From Brachynemurus nebulosus (taxonomy: Eukaryota; Arthropoda; Insecta; Neuroptera; Myrmeleontidae), in assembly GCA_035578155.1 (NCBI GenBank), contig JAPWDM010000023.1, positions 6,316,154 through 6,380,153 on the forward strand: DNA of 64,000 bases, in the 5' to 3' direction. The notes under the pieces are model-generated. The model was not told the origin of the DNA. It worked only from the letters and a program-made list of their open reading frames with translations, and ran no database searches. The translations under genes and the position numbers were made by a program. Numbering within the stretch: the stretch's first letter is position 1; each line of letters opens with the position of its first letter. Below, piece by piece: positions 24,331 to 37,607 of the stretch.

Positions 24331-24712
24331 TATTGTACTTAGAAAATCAATTTTTTTTTGCGCAATATAACAAAATAGCTTTTCCATGTAAAATTTATGA
24401 ATGAACCTACGCGCAAGCATGTAACATCCACGTAAACGCACAGACAAAACGTGGACGCGCAGCCCGTAGTTGATATTGTATTTGTCACACGCAATCATCC
24501 CACATCATCTGAATAAACTGATAAAGTCACATGACTTTATCAGTTGATACGTTCGCTTATACAATAATATAATGATTATATATTTATTATTAATTTTTTT
24601 TATCGTATGCGTAATAACAGGTAGGTACCAAGGGGTGAAGATAATTATTGTAGAGAATAAAAAAAATGATTCCCTCTTGCTTATTTATAACACAAAATAA
24701 TGAAAAAAAATG
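24331..24712. other. no gene seen
   Basis: AT-rich non-coding. A small inverted repeat ACTGATAAAGTCACATGACTTTATCAGT-like hairpin lies at 24517-24544. Confidence 0.4.
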
Positions 24713-24835
24713 TTTTAGCGAATTTCCAGAATGGAATTCAGCTTTTACAGCCACTGTCATGACGGGACCTGAGTCCAGGACAATGGCAGAGATTTGTTCT
24801 GAGGTCCACAGAAACCGAAAATAATATTCACTAAA

Positions 24836-24840
<5 letters not shown>

Positions 24841-24920
<80 letters not shown>
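24841..24920. repeat. (TA)n microsatellite, core of TA-core copy g
   Basis: 40 TA units, ending directly at the left end of the inserted pogo-like element. Confidence 0.98.
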
Positions 24921-24921
<1 letters not shown>

Positions 24922-25457
24922 CTCTATATAACGAACTTCTATTTAACGAAAAATTGTACAAAGGTTTGTTTGGTTTACATTATCATTCGTATATTGAAAC
25001 ACTCTTTATAACCTAATAGCCACTCTCAATAGCGAAAAATGCGTCATTTTTTAAGCCAAAAAAATTTTATTTCACTGACTTTCAAACAAAATAGTGATAC
25101 AGAGTCGTAAATATTTCGTACGCACAAAGGGATTCTTAGAAATCCGTTTATTTGGTTGTTGTAATTGCCTAGCACATGTTTTTGCCTACTGTACTTCCGT
25201 ACTACTGTCTTATTGCTGTCTTTACGTTATCATATTCTTAGTTGCTTTCAAACTTTTTAACTGTAAACATGGCGAGTAAAAGAAAGAGTTTGTGTATTGA
25301 CGAAAAAATGTCATTTAATTCAGTCAAAATTAAAACCACTTACTAAATTCGTAAGTTTTATTCGTAAAATTATATTGTTTTCTTTTACTCTCCATATAAC
25401 GAAAACTCTTTGTAACGTAATAAAGTACCCGGTCCCTTCAATTTCGTTATATGGAGT
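24921..25457 (+). mobile_element. pogo/Tigger-like element, internally deleted
   Basis: The ends ACTCTATATAACGAACTTC and TTCGTTATATGGAGT are inverted repeats set in TA-rich flanks. From 25269 there is an ATG and a frame reading MASKRKSLCIDEKMSFNSVK, strongly reminiscent of the N terminus of Tigger/CENP-B-like transposases (MASKRKSL..DEK, start of the helix-turn-helix). The frame then collapses, with about 190 bp left to the right end, so nearly all of the transposase is gone. Confidence 0.85.
25269..25340 (+). pseudogene. N-terminal remnant of a pogo/Tigger transposase
   Basis: About 24 codons from ATG 25269 match the start of the DNA-binding domain of this family (MASKRKSLCIDEKMSF). Downstream the frame no longer resembles the family (...SVKIKTTY then a stop). 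The DDE catalytic domain is absent. It is a deletion relic, useful for classifying the host element. Confidence 0.7.
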
Positions 25458-25805
25458 TTACATTGTATATGTATATCTTTCCGCGCGGTAACTCTCGAAC
25501 GAAGTATCCAATTTTTACGAAACTTGGTGAGAACATTGGAAGTCCCAAACCCTTGGACGAGTTCGTCAGCCAGACACGTCGGATGCCAGGAACATGGTTT
25601 TTGTTCATGCAAAAAATTAGTTTTTTGTCAAAATTTTCACTTATTCAAAAATTTTTGCGAAATTTTTTTACACCATTTAAAAGAGAAGAAAAAATTACAT
25701 AAAAAAGGTCTTTAAACTTTTTTTCTATGTCAACTAGTTTCCGAGAAAAACTAATTTTTATAAATGGAAATTCGCTATGTTATGCAGGATGCTGCGACAG
25801 GGGTA

Positions 25806-27589
25806 TTTGTTTTGTTGTCAGGAACTTATTACGAAAAGTTTAAACGACAAAATATATACAGAAAAAACTTTTTTTAAATTTTTTAAGTAATAATTTTGAG
25901 ACACTATAGTACAAAGAATGATCTCAAAAAGTCGTTATTTTTATGGATGAAATGAATATTTTTGCTAGAAAAATTGAATAAGTAACGCGATAACACTCGG
26001 CACAAATCTAGTTGAAATATCATCAAAACCCCGAGACATATGTCCCTTTTAACTGATTAAAAATCAAGCAAATATTATTTTAGGGATGATTAAAAACGTG
26101 GAGCACGACTTATTTACAGGGCGGGGGAAAGAAATGATGAGCCTCAAGGATAAATAGAATTTTTCAAACTCACCCCTCCTCCCCCCAATAAAAAACAGTT
26201 GATGAGCAAAAAAATCTTCCCGGGCTCAGGAGCTACAGCTCCAACTGTGTCATTTCTCTCAAAATCGTCATTTCTCTTAAAAAAAAAAAAATTGGCTATA
26301 TTTTATTTAGATTATATTTTTGATGAAATCTCATATTATGTTTGAAAATAGTGGAAAATTTCACTTAAAAAAATGATTGTAGAAAAAATTTGAATATGAC
26401 GAAACAAGGTCAATCCGACATAGCATGAGTAGGTCAAGCAACTAATTCAACTTATCATACCCCCGAAACAAAAAATATGTTCAACTTGAAACACTGTGAG
26501 GATTATTGTCTTATCCTAAATTATTATTTAGGCCACTCTCAATAAAATTCAAGAAGTCGACGAAGTGAAAAATAATAAAAATAGATTATAATTTTGTTAA
26601 TACGAAACTAGAAATTTCAATATTTCGAATTTTGATACCGATTTTATTAAACATACAACGTCCGGTATTTCGTTTTTTCGGCATTACCGAAAAACCAGAA
26701 ATCACGACTGAATATGATGGATGTAGAACAGAAGTGTCAACAATTGCGATTATTAAAATATTTCTAATCAAAAATTATCTGCCAATTGTAAGCTAAAAGA
26801 AATATCTATGTACCCACTTCAATTCTATAATAATATATGTATGTTTACTTTGTAGAAGATAAAAATTTTTTTAATAAAGTAGTATTTTATCTTAAATCGT
26901 TGACACAAATGCAATTCAAGTGTAAATAATTAAAAAAAAAAAAAAAATTCAGAAACTTGTTTCCAATTAGATATTTGAACTGTGAACATAAAAATTACTA
27001 AACCTACTTCCACTAAATCATACACGGATACAGTTTCTCGAAGGATTTAAACTTATTTCAAATTGTTTACTGGTAGATCAAAGAGAAGTCACAATCAATA
27101 CTAGATAACTAACTCTCTTTTATGCTGGGAAAACGTTTCCGCCGCGCCGTAGCAAAAGGAAGTTTAATAGCCTCTAATAAAAATTAAAATATAGAAACAG
27201 ATATTTAGTGACAATTTACAAAAAAAAGTATAAGTTTCTATGTACACATACCTAATTATACAAAACACTATCTTTACAATGGACAAAGGTCTTTACAAGT
27301 CTTCCAAATCGAATGCATATTAAATGAGCGACTTTAATATGTACACCTGTATTTTATACTCTTGAAACCTTCAGTGATATTACGTAGTTACTATGTGATT
27401 TACAAAATTTATTTTAAAATTTAAACAATTATCAAAATCATATCCACTTAAAGCCGGATATTTTACAGTATGTTTACCTTTAATTACGAAAAATTTCATT
27501 TTTAAAAGTGCAATATAGCACGTGTTTTCACGGATACACACATATAGTGTACGTACATTGTGAGTGTGAACAAGATAATGGTAAAATAA
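25806..27589. other. no gene seen; AT-rich non-coding
   Basis: No convincing coding frame. 26100-26250 (GAAATGATGAGCC, GGGCTCAGGAGCTACAGCTC) resembles 2700-2800 and 15940-16050 in style and may be an old relative. Confidence 0.35.
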
Positions 27590-28047
<458 letters not shown>

Positions 28048-29313
28048 TTTTACATTATCTCAGAAACTGTGAATCCTCTTGGAATTACGTGAAGCTTTTG
28101 TTTCTATATGTAATTATTTGACAAAATTGTTTTAACAACATTGTAAAAGTACTTATTTTTATCCAAACTGTAATGTAATTCAAATGGGGCAGCGAATTTC
28201 GGCGCACACTTTTATATCGATTTTCTTTTCTCCTATAAGTACAGTAAAAATTCTTTTTCATAAGGACAAATTTTAATCAGCACATTCTGAATGATTAGTA
28301 CACAAAATTTGAAAATTTTCCTAAAAAAACTATTTCCCCGATTGAACGACACCCAAATATCAACCCCCAAAAGAAAAAAAAAATTATTCTGGAAATAAAT
28401 ATTTTGAAGGAAATGAAATGGTATATCAACTGTATTTATGACGTCATTCAATAAGATTGTACCTACCATATTCAAAATTCTATTAATCTTATCTAATTAT
28501 GTATCTTATTATCTGTAAATACAACAAATAGATAATTTTTTTTAAATTACAAGCTTTCTAAAATCCTCCACACTATTTAAAATGAAAAAATACTTTTATT
28601 ATTAATAAAATTTTTATAGAGTGCATCTGTTACAATGGAGAAAAACAAGATTTTCTCGTGGCAAAGGAAAATGGAAAAAGGAAAAGTTAAAAGGACAAAA
28701 CCACTGTCGAACCACCTGCAATAAATATATGAACATATGAAAATTATTAGGGGAACGTCAGACGAAATCAAATCAATCTAAAATAGAAGGGAATAAATTA
28801 TTATAGATGAAAATTTATCTCACAGGTACAGTAGTGGACAAAACAATTTAAACATAACATGCAATACAAATTTAAAAACGAGTCCTTCAAAACTTCACCT
28901 CTTTTGTGTTTAAATATAAATGTACGCAACTGTACAAAAATAACTTTTCTAAAGAAAAAAAAATGTAAGTTACCGATTGAAATATTGCAATCCAATCCAA
29001 TCACTCTATAGGCAATGCGGTACAGGTGACACCGCTTAATAAATTTTTGTAAGCTAGAGCAGAGCGCAAGCATTCAAATATGACAATTACTTGGCTTTAT
29101 AAAAAGCACATATGTAATATAAAATATCAAACCGCATATACCTTGTCAACTTTTTGATGCATGTTTGAATAAAAAAAAAAAATCAATGTTAGTTTGTTCG
29201 AGATATGAGAGTTTGCAAGAAAACGGGAGAACATTATTAGAAAAATTCCGTCTATTCAATCAAAATAATGAAAAATCCACCAGATGTCCACTTGGTGACG
29301 TGATGAAGTGTCG
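28048..29313. other. AT-rich non-coding; possible decayed coding at right edge
   Basis: No clear gene. At 28822 CAGTAGTGGACAAAAC resembles 1988. Just before the hAT element, a frame from about 29187 reads SRYESLQENGRTLLEKFRLF and more, ending inside the hAT end. If the hAT and one duplication are removed it continues to KKLFE and a stop. It looks more protein-like than most frames here, but I do not recognise it. Confidence 0.35.
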
Positions 29314-29848
29314 GAAGAAACTAGAGATGTCGATTTTAAATCGATTAATCGAAAATCGATTAATCCAAGCTTAAAAAATCGATTTTTTTTCCGATTTTTT
29401 TCATTTGAATCGATTTATGAATCGATTATTAAAAGCAAGAGATCGATAACCGATTTTTTCCAAAAATAATTTCATTTTAATAGTAATTCTACAAAGAAAC
29501 ATGTGTTAAAATGAAACACCAAAAACTCTATTGTTAATTGTCACTTTTTACTCGTTACATCAACGAACCCCTCCTATGGCTCTATATAAGTCAGACTATT
29601 AATACAAAAGGAAGGAAGAGACCACCTATCTGTACAAACGACGATCCCTTTCCCACAAAGGCGACTTATTTAGAAAACACTTTTTTGTCAAGTGTTTGAA
29701 ATTTTTGAACAAACTTGGTTCAATTCCTGGTATTCGTCCTACATATTCAATTGCCTTATTTTTTATAATTATAATTGAAAAGTTGACTCATTTATCGCCT
29801 TTACAAATATAATGTAAGGCGTTTTTACACGATATTACCGATATTACC

Positions 29849-31062
29849 TACACTGTTAAAAAAATTTGTAAAATTACAATTACTTTACAAAACAAAAGTT
29901 GAGTAAAATTACAAATTATTGTTTACCAATTTAAAATCATTACATAAATCTAGTAATTTTCTGAGACATGTCAGAGACTTTCCTCAAAAGTATTGTAATT
30001 TTACTATCTATATGTACAAATCCTATATGCATCGTAATTGTACGGAACTGTTCATCGAATTTACATAAGCAACTTCTCAAATTTACAAATATTGCCTGTA
30101 ATTTGGTTTTTTGGAACTTTTTGTAAAATTACAAAACAAACTTGCAGTGGAAAATACAACAAAAATATAGAAAATTTAATAAATTTTTTTTGCATTTTCA
30201 AAATGTCGATTGTAAAAGTACACATTGTGTATTATAGTTTCAACGCGCGTTTTAATTTTACGAAATTGTATATTAAATTCAAATGACAATGTTTTCAAAT
30301 TTACAAATATTGCCTTTAATTTGGTTTGCTAGAAACTTTTTTAATATTTTAAATTGCCAATTTTTGAAGTGTCAACCACATAAAACTGGCTGCCAGATCA
30401 TTTCGAATTAAATTTTCTACTGGAAATAAATTAAAATTATTAAATCTTAATTAATTTGGATTTAAAAAGAAAAAAAGTCGTTAAAATGAAGTAATAAATA
30501 TTGTTGCCCTATACCACATCCCAGTTAATACACAATTTGTTATCAATTTTAAATTTTGTAATAGTATATATTATGAAGTAAGAACGTTATATTGTATAAT
30601 TTAATAGCCCAGTCGGTAAGTGTGTCTAAAGAATAAAGTGATAAAAGCTGCATACAAAAGGTTGCGTGTTCAAATCCTACTCGTTTCAATCTTTCTCCAC
30701 TACGTTTTTAATTTAATATGAGTAAATCTCCTGTAAGCTGACAACATAAAGAGTAAGTATTAGGTACTACAAAGTTACGTAAATACATGCTTCTACATAT
30801 TAAGTTAACACTTTGATTTTACAAATAATTTTCAATAGCATTGTTGGTAAAATTACAACATTTGTCATGTGAAATTGACAAACAAAATTTTATTGTCTGT
30901 TTAGTAAGATTAGTACTTTTGTTTTGTAATTTTCCAAAACAAAATTAGCAAAAACTATTTTGTAAAATTACAACACCTGGTTTACTAAATTACAAAACTG
31001 CATTGGCAATTTACTTCCAACGCATTTTTTGTAAAATTACTATAGAATTTTTTAACAGTGTA
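29849..31062. mobile_element. TIR element nested in the hAT element
   Basis: The ends CACTGTTAAAAAAATTTGTA (29851) and GAATTTTTTAACAGTG (to 31060) are inverted, bordered by TA on both sides. The interior repeats GTAAAATTACAA-like motifs many times, and one block (TTTACAAATATTGCC..TAATTTGG) occurs twice, near 30081 and 30299. No transposase. TA duplication suggests a Tc1/mariner-like MITE, but the class is open. Confidence 0.75.
30605..30680 (+). other. tRNA-like A and B box pair
   Basis: TAGCCCAGTCGG (30605-30616) resembles a pol III A box and GTTCAAATCC (30668-30677) is a canonical B box, about 50 bases apart as in tRNA genes. No cloverleaf can be drawn, so this is a tRNA-derived relic or a pol III promoter picked up by the element. 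Chance is possible. Confidence 0.45.
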
Positions 31063-31260
31063 TGTACTATCAAGTAAGTCCCTTAAACAAAAATTATCAG
31101 CTAATTTTATTAAATTTTTCCAAATTTCGATTTTTTAGATCGATCTCACAGAATCGATTTTTTTTCAGCCGGTTTTTTTTTAATCGATTTTTTTGATTTC
31201 GATTTAAATCGATCCAAAAATCGATCTTTTTTTTGGAGAATCGACATCTCTAGAAGAAAC

Positions 31261-32059
31261 TCTTTGAATGAAAAATGTACAGCTTAATCTGTATACGAAA
31301 GAAAAATTGCTGGGAATTAGAAACCCAGAAATTACAAGTCCCCGGTGAAATTACTTTTCAGAGATTCTATTTTTTGCTGGATCTTTTGCTGGATCAAGAA
31401 AAAGTAATTTTTGTAATCAGCAATTCGCGATGTTATGCAGGAATTGAAGTTTTATCACTGAAAATCCTGAAAAGAGGAACAATTTTAAAAACTGTGTTGT
31501 TTTAAAATAAATTAATACGCTAAACAATTGTATTTTTGTTGGGCATTTATTCCTTTTAGTTGGCTAACTACGCAGTTTCTTTCATCCAATATGATTATTA
31601 CATATTTATGTGTTAGTTTTTTGAATTTCATTCGATTAATTTGTAATTCAGATGCAATGTTATATCACACCATACTGATAGGTGCCGTATAAATAAAGTA
31701 CATGTCCATTCAAAATGATAAATAACCAAAGAAATAACAGATTTATTTTAGTCATACCTACATACATAACACAGATTGTAAAGTCAATTATTGGACATAG
31801 GTGTTAAGAGCCAATTTCTAGTTGTAATATTACAAATGATGTATTAATAATGTCATAATGTGATTTCACGTCCGTTTTCAACACTTTTCGTCTATAACAG
31901 ACGTCACTCACATCATTATTTGTATATTTTATTTATATTTTTATACTTTTTGTGCTGCCACTGTCTTTTTAAAGAAACTGCCGATATTCATTTGGAATTG
32001 TGAAGGGAAGCTGTAGAGAGCCTTTGCGAGCACAGTTAGTTATGGGATTCGAACCCGTC
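31261..32059. other. no gene seen
   Basis: The frame at 31275-31505 includes CGATGTTATGCAGGA, which looks like a TA-core end, and is not credible as protein. The rest is non-coding. Confidence 0.35.
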
Positions 32060-32360
32060 GACCTACTAGTTGCAAAAATGACTTTGCTTGTTTGTCTCGC
32101 CTTTAACGCCTCAACCGTTCAATCAGTCGACTTGAAACTTTCACTGGAAATACCCGAAGGACATAGGCTACTTTTTACTTCGAAAAACTCCTGACTCCTG
32201 TGGGAAAATGTATTAGGATAGCTGATTGTTAAAAAAAACTAATTACTGATTTCACTCTGTTAAGAGCGAGAACAGAATAGGGCATAGGCTACCTTTTATT
32301 TCGAGGAAATTTTCTCATTCTCATGAGAAAATATATTGAAAATTACCCGCGGGTTAAATT
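32060..32360 (+). mobile_element. decayed Helitron-like relic
   Basis: The segment TTGCTTGTTTGTCTCGCC, AACGCCTCAACCGTTCAATC, GACTTGAAACTTTCAC and GGCTACTTTTTACTTCG follows the interior of the element at 19236-19816 in order (there: CTCAACAGCTTAACCAATCA, CTTGAAACTTTGCAC, GGCTACTTTTTATTTCG), and it ends near ACCCGCGGGTT. Ends are degraded. Confidence 0.65.
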
Positions 32361-32952
32361 TAATCCTCAAATTTTCGTTGTGAGTGGTAACAATATTTAA
32401 ATTAGTAATAAATATATTTATTACTCTCTATCAAATAAATAAAATCAGTAAATTTTTTTTTTGTTTTGTTTCTGTTCTGTATTAATTCTCTCTGACATTG
32501 AATTAAAATGTAATTTTATTTCTATGAATTCTCTATAGTGCACAACTATACCTACAGTGCACAGCAAAAGAACTAAGTCATGTGTTTTATATAGAAACCG
32601 CAGTGTCTGTCGGGTCAGCGAAAACAAGCTAAAATTAAGTTTCCGTAAAAGCCGCTTTGAAACCGCGTTTACAATCAAAGAGAATAAAAAAAAATCATTT
32701 TTCAAAATCAATTAACACTTCAAAAAATTCTTAAAACTAATTGGTATCCAGTGGTCACGATTAAGTTTCCCCGGTGGGCGTTTTTAATAGATACTTTCCG
32801 ACAACTGGTAAATGTATCAAAAGACGAAATTTCAGTAACGTAAAATGTTAATACAATATGCAAAATTTACGTAAAAACCTTATAAAATTGTTATAAAACG
32901 CTCAACTGTGTGAAAATTATGTGTCATGCGTTACTTCTGGGACTCATCGTTA
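32361..32952. other. no gene seen
   Basis: AT-rich non-coding. Confidence 0.3.
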
Positions 32953-34073
32953 CCCAACTAGAAATTTTTCTTATTTGCAGAAAGTATCATCGGGTCCTTA
33001 TCAGGTTTAGATAAGGTAATCCCTAATAGGGAAAACCTGATAAGGTCCTTATGGGGATGAGGTCAGGATGACCTTTGAAAAAAATATATTTTTCATCGGG
33101 TTAACCTGATGAGGAAATTATCAGGTTCATGTCAGCATAACCTCATTTGTACGAAAAATATTTTTCAACAGGTTATCCTGATCAGAACCTCATTAGGATC
33201 ATATAAGGATAACCTTACGTAAAAAACATAAATTTCCTATCGTGTTATCCTAATCAGAACATTATCAGGTCCATGTCAGGATAACTTTACCTGTAAGAAA
33301 AATATTTTTAACAGGTTATCATGATCAGAACCTTAAGAGGATCATATCAGGATAACCTTGCGTAAAAAACAGAAATTTCCTATCGGGTTATCATATTCAG
33401 AACATTATCAGGTCCATGTCAGGATAACCTTACTTGTACTTACTATATTATATAATACAATCGCTTACATGATTCTTTGTAACTGAATCTGTAACAAAAT
33501 AACCTTAAAATGTAAGAAAATTGTTTCATTTTTAAACGTTTAATAAAACTATATTCGTCAATAACTGAAAAAACTTATAATTTTTCGGTTTTGTTTAATA
33601 ATAAAAACTACTCTCATCTTTATTATTATATATTTGGGTACATATATATTCCAATGTAAGTAAGGTAGTTATAGCATTATTTTGCTGTACACAAATATTG
33701 TGCTACTTCCTTGCTGTTCAATACAGGTTAACATTTTCGTTCTGTTAAATGGAAATTTGTGTTAATATTTTCATTTTAACATAAACATGAAATGTTACAT
33801 TTAACATTGAACTCATTTTACATTGAAGTGTTAATACTGTATAATCACATATAATTTAATATGGAGCTAACCCGATAAGGACAGCCTGATTAGGATTCAA
33901 TAAGGTTATTCTGATCCTGATCTGATATGGTAGTCCTGATGAGGACCTGATAAGGTAGCATGGTAAGGACCCGATGACTGTTCTGCGTGGCAAACCTGAT
34001 AAGGACCTCATCAGAATGTAAGGCACGTCTGATAAGGTCCTTGTTTGGACCTTATTAAAATTTCTAGTCGGGG
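32953..34073 (-). mobile_element. tandem-block element with CCCGACTAGAAA-type ends, copy 1
   Basis: The ends CCCAACTAGAAATTTTTC and AATTTCTAGTCGGGG are inverted repeats. Inside, blocks of about 140 bp repeat with the pattern GGTTATCCTGA, TCAGGTCCATGTCAGGATAA, AAAAATATTTTT and TTTTTTACG. A unique stretch (33440-33850) is followed by further TGATAAGGACC blocks. The other copy, in opposite orientation, is at 52372-53122. No transposase; the 33856-34167 frame is a by-product of the repeat. Confidence 0.85.
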
Positions 34074-34742
34074 AGATGATGTAGGCAGTTATCGATTTAG
34101 ATATCAAAACAGTAATTTTGGAATTTTTTTGTATGTCTGTATGTTTGTTTGTGTATGCATTACGCAAAAACTACTGAACGGATTTTGATGAAATTTAGTG
34201 TGGTGATAACTTATTGTCTGAGTTAACATACAGGATGCTTTTTACTGTAGGAAACCGTGTCACGCACACAGGAAAATACAAAAATTGAAACTGAAAGAAG
34301 TTAACTGCATCCATAAGGTCAATCCTTGTTGACGATAGTAAATCTCATCCGTTGCCGTAACTGTCCCAATTAATATAACATAATGAGACTATAGCATAGA
34401 TATATTTTATTTTTAGTATGCTACTGTACAGGTGTTATGAAATATCATGTTTTTCATGGCACGTACAACGCCATTAAACGTAATAAAAACTATATGTAGT
34501 ACTGGTAGTACATGTACATACATATGTATGTGGCCAATGTATGTGCATATAACTGCACCTAGACCTAGGTGTCTGCTTGTCTACTAACTATATACGTGTA
34601 TGCTCCCATATTAGAATTTCGTACTGCAACAACGAAATCCTTATAATATATGATATGTGATCTATCCGCATTTGATCATTTGTAAATAAACAGTGTCGGA
34701 TCTTACGCAGCTTTGTAGACAAGATTGTATTTTAAATCAATG
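34074..34742. other. no gene seen
   Basis: AT-rich non-coding. At 34145-34215 the sequence AAAACTACTGAACGGATTTT followed by GATGAAATTTAGTGTGGTG resembles a common internal motif of Helitron-like elements and may be a relic. Confidence 0.4.
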
Positions 34743-34964
34743 TTTTAGTGAATTTCCAGACTGGAAATTCAGCTATTACGCTCACTGTCATCATACGACT
34801 TAAGCCAAGGACAATGACAGAAATTTGTTTTGAGGTGCCTAGAAGTCGAAAATGACTGTTTTTATGAAATTTGGTGAAAACACTGGAAGTTCAAAAACTT
34901 TGGAGGAGTTTTTCAGCCAAACACGTTCGATGCCGGAAACATGGTTCTTTGTGTACTTCTTTGC

Positions 34965-34966
<2 letters not shown>

Positions 34967-35030
<64 letters not shown>
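34967..35030. repeat. (TA)n microsatellite left of Helitron
   Basis: About 32 TA units; the same tract continues at 35699 after the inserted element. Confidence 0.97.
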
Positions 35031-35841
<811 letters not shown>

Positions 35842-36149
35842 GTACGATAACTATCGAACAAAATGTCCTATTTTTACAAAATTTGGTGACAATGGTGAAA
35901 GTCCCAAACCCTTGGACAAGTTCGTTGGCCAGACACTTTTGATGTCAGAAACATGGTTTTTGGGCATTTTTTGTGAAAAAATTACTTTTTTGCCGAAATT
36001 TCCCTAAGCTCAAAACTTTTCGTGACAAAGGAAAAGCAATCACATAAAAAAATTTTAAACCATTATTCTATGTAAACTGGTTTCCAAGAAAAACTAATTT
36101 TTATAAATGGAAATTCGCTATCTTAAGCAGAATGCTGCAACAGGGTTAT

Positions 36150-36694
36150 TTTTAATTTTAGAAATATTTTCGAAGTCGAAAATTGTGGAAAACTCTAGCT
36201 ACCGACTACGAAATTCGAATTTTGTGCATGTACAATACACACTTGACCAATTTTTTATATATATGGTTAACAATCGTTGTATCTTTTGTATATTGCATTT
36301 ATTTATGATTGTAACAATAATATGTCGCTGTGCCTTTTTTGTATGTCAATTTCTGTTATTCTGTCTATGTATACTTATACGGGATTATAAACTTTTTTTT
36401 AAATTATTAAAATTCTGATTAAAAATTGTTTCTAGACTTTTCCAAAGCTCTAGAAAATTACACACCGACAGTGCAAACTGTATATTCTAATGACGATTTG
36501 TTATCGATAGTTTCCAAGAAAATATTAACTGAGTTATCGTGGATCAATTTCACTTCGAATAATCGAAGAACTTGATTTAATTTCACATTCAAAACACAAC
36601 ATCATTTAGGAGGCTCCTTTCCTAATTGTGTTGTTGGAAATGGGGATACAAGTTAAAAGAAAAATCACCTCCAGAAAATAAGTGATATTCTCCA
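36150..36694. other. no gene seen
   Basis: AT-rich non-coding. Confidence 0.3.
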
Positions 36695-36856
36695 ATAATA
36701 AACAAATATTTTACTTTGCAAAATACCACTTTTATTTTTGAAACTGTGACAATATTGTTTCGAACCGTTAGTTCATTTTCAAACAGATATTGAAATATTG
36801 TCACAGTTTCAAAAATAAAAGTGGTATTTTGCAAAGTAAAATATTTGTTTATTATT
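36695..36856. repeat. perfect-looking 62-bp inverted repeat
   Basis: Arms 36695-36756 and 36794-36856 are reverse complements with no mismatch that I can see (AAACAAATATTTTACTTTGC, AAAATACCACTTTTATTTTT, GAAACTGTGACAATATT). The loop is 37 bases. It should form a long hairpin if transcribed. Sequence just outside (ATGGAATACCATAAAGTAAC, 36864) recurs near 41884 (TGGAATACCTACCATAAAGT). Confidence 0.9.
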
Positions 36857-37569
36857 TACAAATATGGAATACCATAAAGTAACACTCAAATCTATTAATA
36901 TGATATTCTCTAAACTAACTTGGTCATTTTGATATGAAAAATGGAAATTTAACACACAGGTTACCGAAATTTCACCCTTGATGACGTCATCATGTACACC
37001 AAATTTTTTAAAAGCACCGGAAACTGTATTTTTGATGTTAAAAACATGCAATTTGAAGTCACTCGTATGTAGATTTTCGATACTGAATTGTTTCATTTCT
37101 GACTTTTGGAACGGATTTCTAAACGGAAAAATGTTTAAATACTTAATATAATAAGTCAATCAGATAAATGATCTTTACCAATTCGAGACTGCAAACATTT
37201 TAAAATATCGCCAAGCCACATTTGGACCGTGTAGCGTACTTTGGAAATCCCTAATCTAGGCTTATAATTTACTACGGAAGCGATATATAAGCCAATATAT
37301 ATATATAATATTCAGGATAATTCTCACATACACTGTATGTATATTATGTATGTGTGTGTGAAGCCATCGGCATAAATACGTCATTCAAACTGGAAACGCG
37401 CAATAAAACACCCCCGTGATCCCTTCCGTTTGTTGTTTGGTGTCGTTAATAGCACGGCAAACCATGATACCAGCCCATATTACACACATTCTGTTAAGTC
37501 AGGTTATGTATGTTTTCACAATTTTCAATACATACTTCTGTTTTTTGTTTATTTATTTATATATATATA

Positions 37570-37607
<38 letters not shown>

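Larger units (their letters stand above)
24713..25805 (+). repeat. TA-core repeat, copy g, split by a pogo-like element
   Basis: The left half starts TTTTAGCGAATTTCCAGAAT (24713) and ends with TTCACTAAAATTTA and a (TA)n tract (24841-24920). The right half resumes near 25460 (CGCGCGGTAACTCTCGAACG) and runs to ATGTTATGCAGGATGCTGCG with GGGGTATT. The halves are complete and in the right order, so the intervening piece is an insertion. Confidence 0.9.
29314..31260. mobile_element. hAT-type element with perfect 8-bp duplication
   Basis: The element proper is 29322-31252. Its ends are TAGAGATGTCGATT and AATCGACATCTCTA, flanked by GAAGAAAC at 29314-29321 and 31253-31260, a perfect 8-bp target duplication. 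The sub-terminal zones are crowded with ATCGATT motifs (29330-29460 and 31130-31240). No transposase frame. A second TIR element of about 1.2 kb fills most of its centre. Confidence 0.93.

Noticed and set aside
36809..37159. 116-codon minus-strand frame as a gene
   Set aside because: It runs into the perfect inverted repeat, has no recognisable domain, and its flank is repeated near 41.88 kb.
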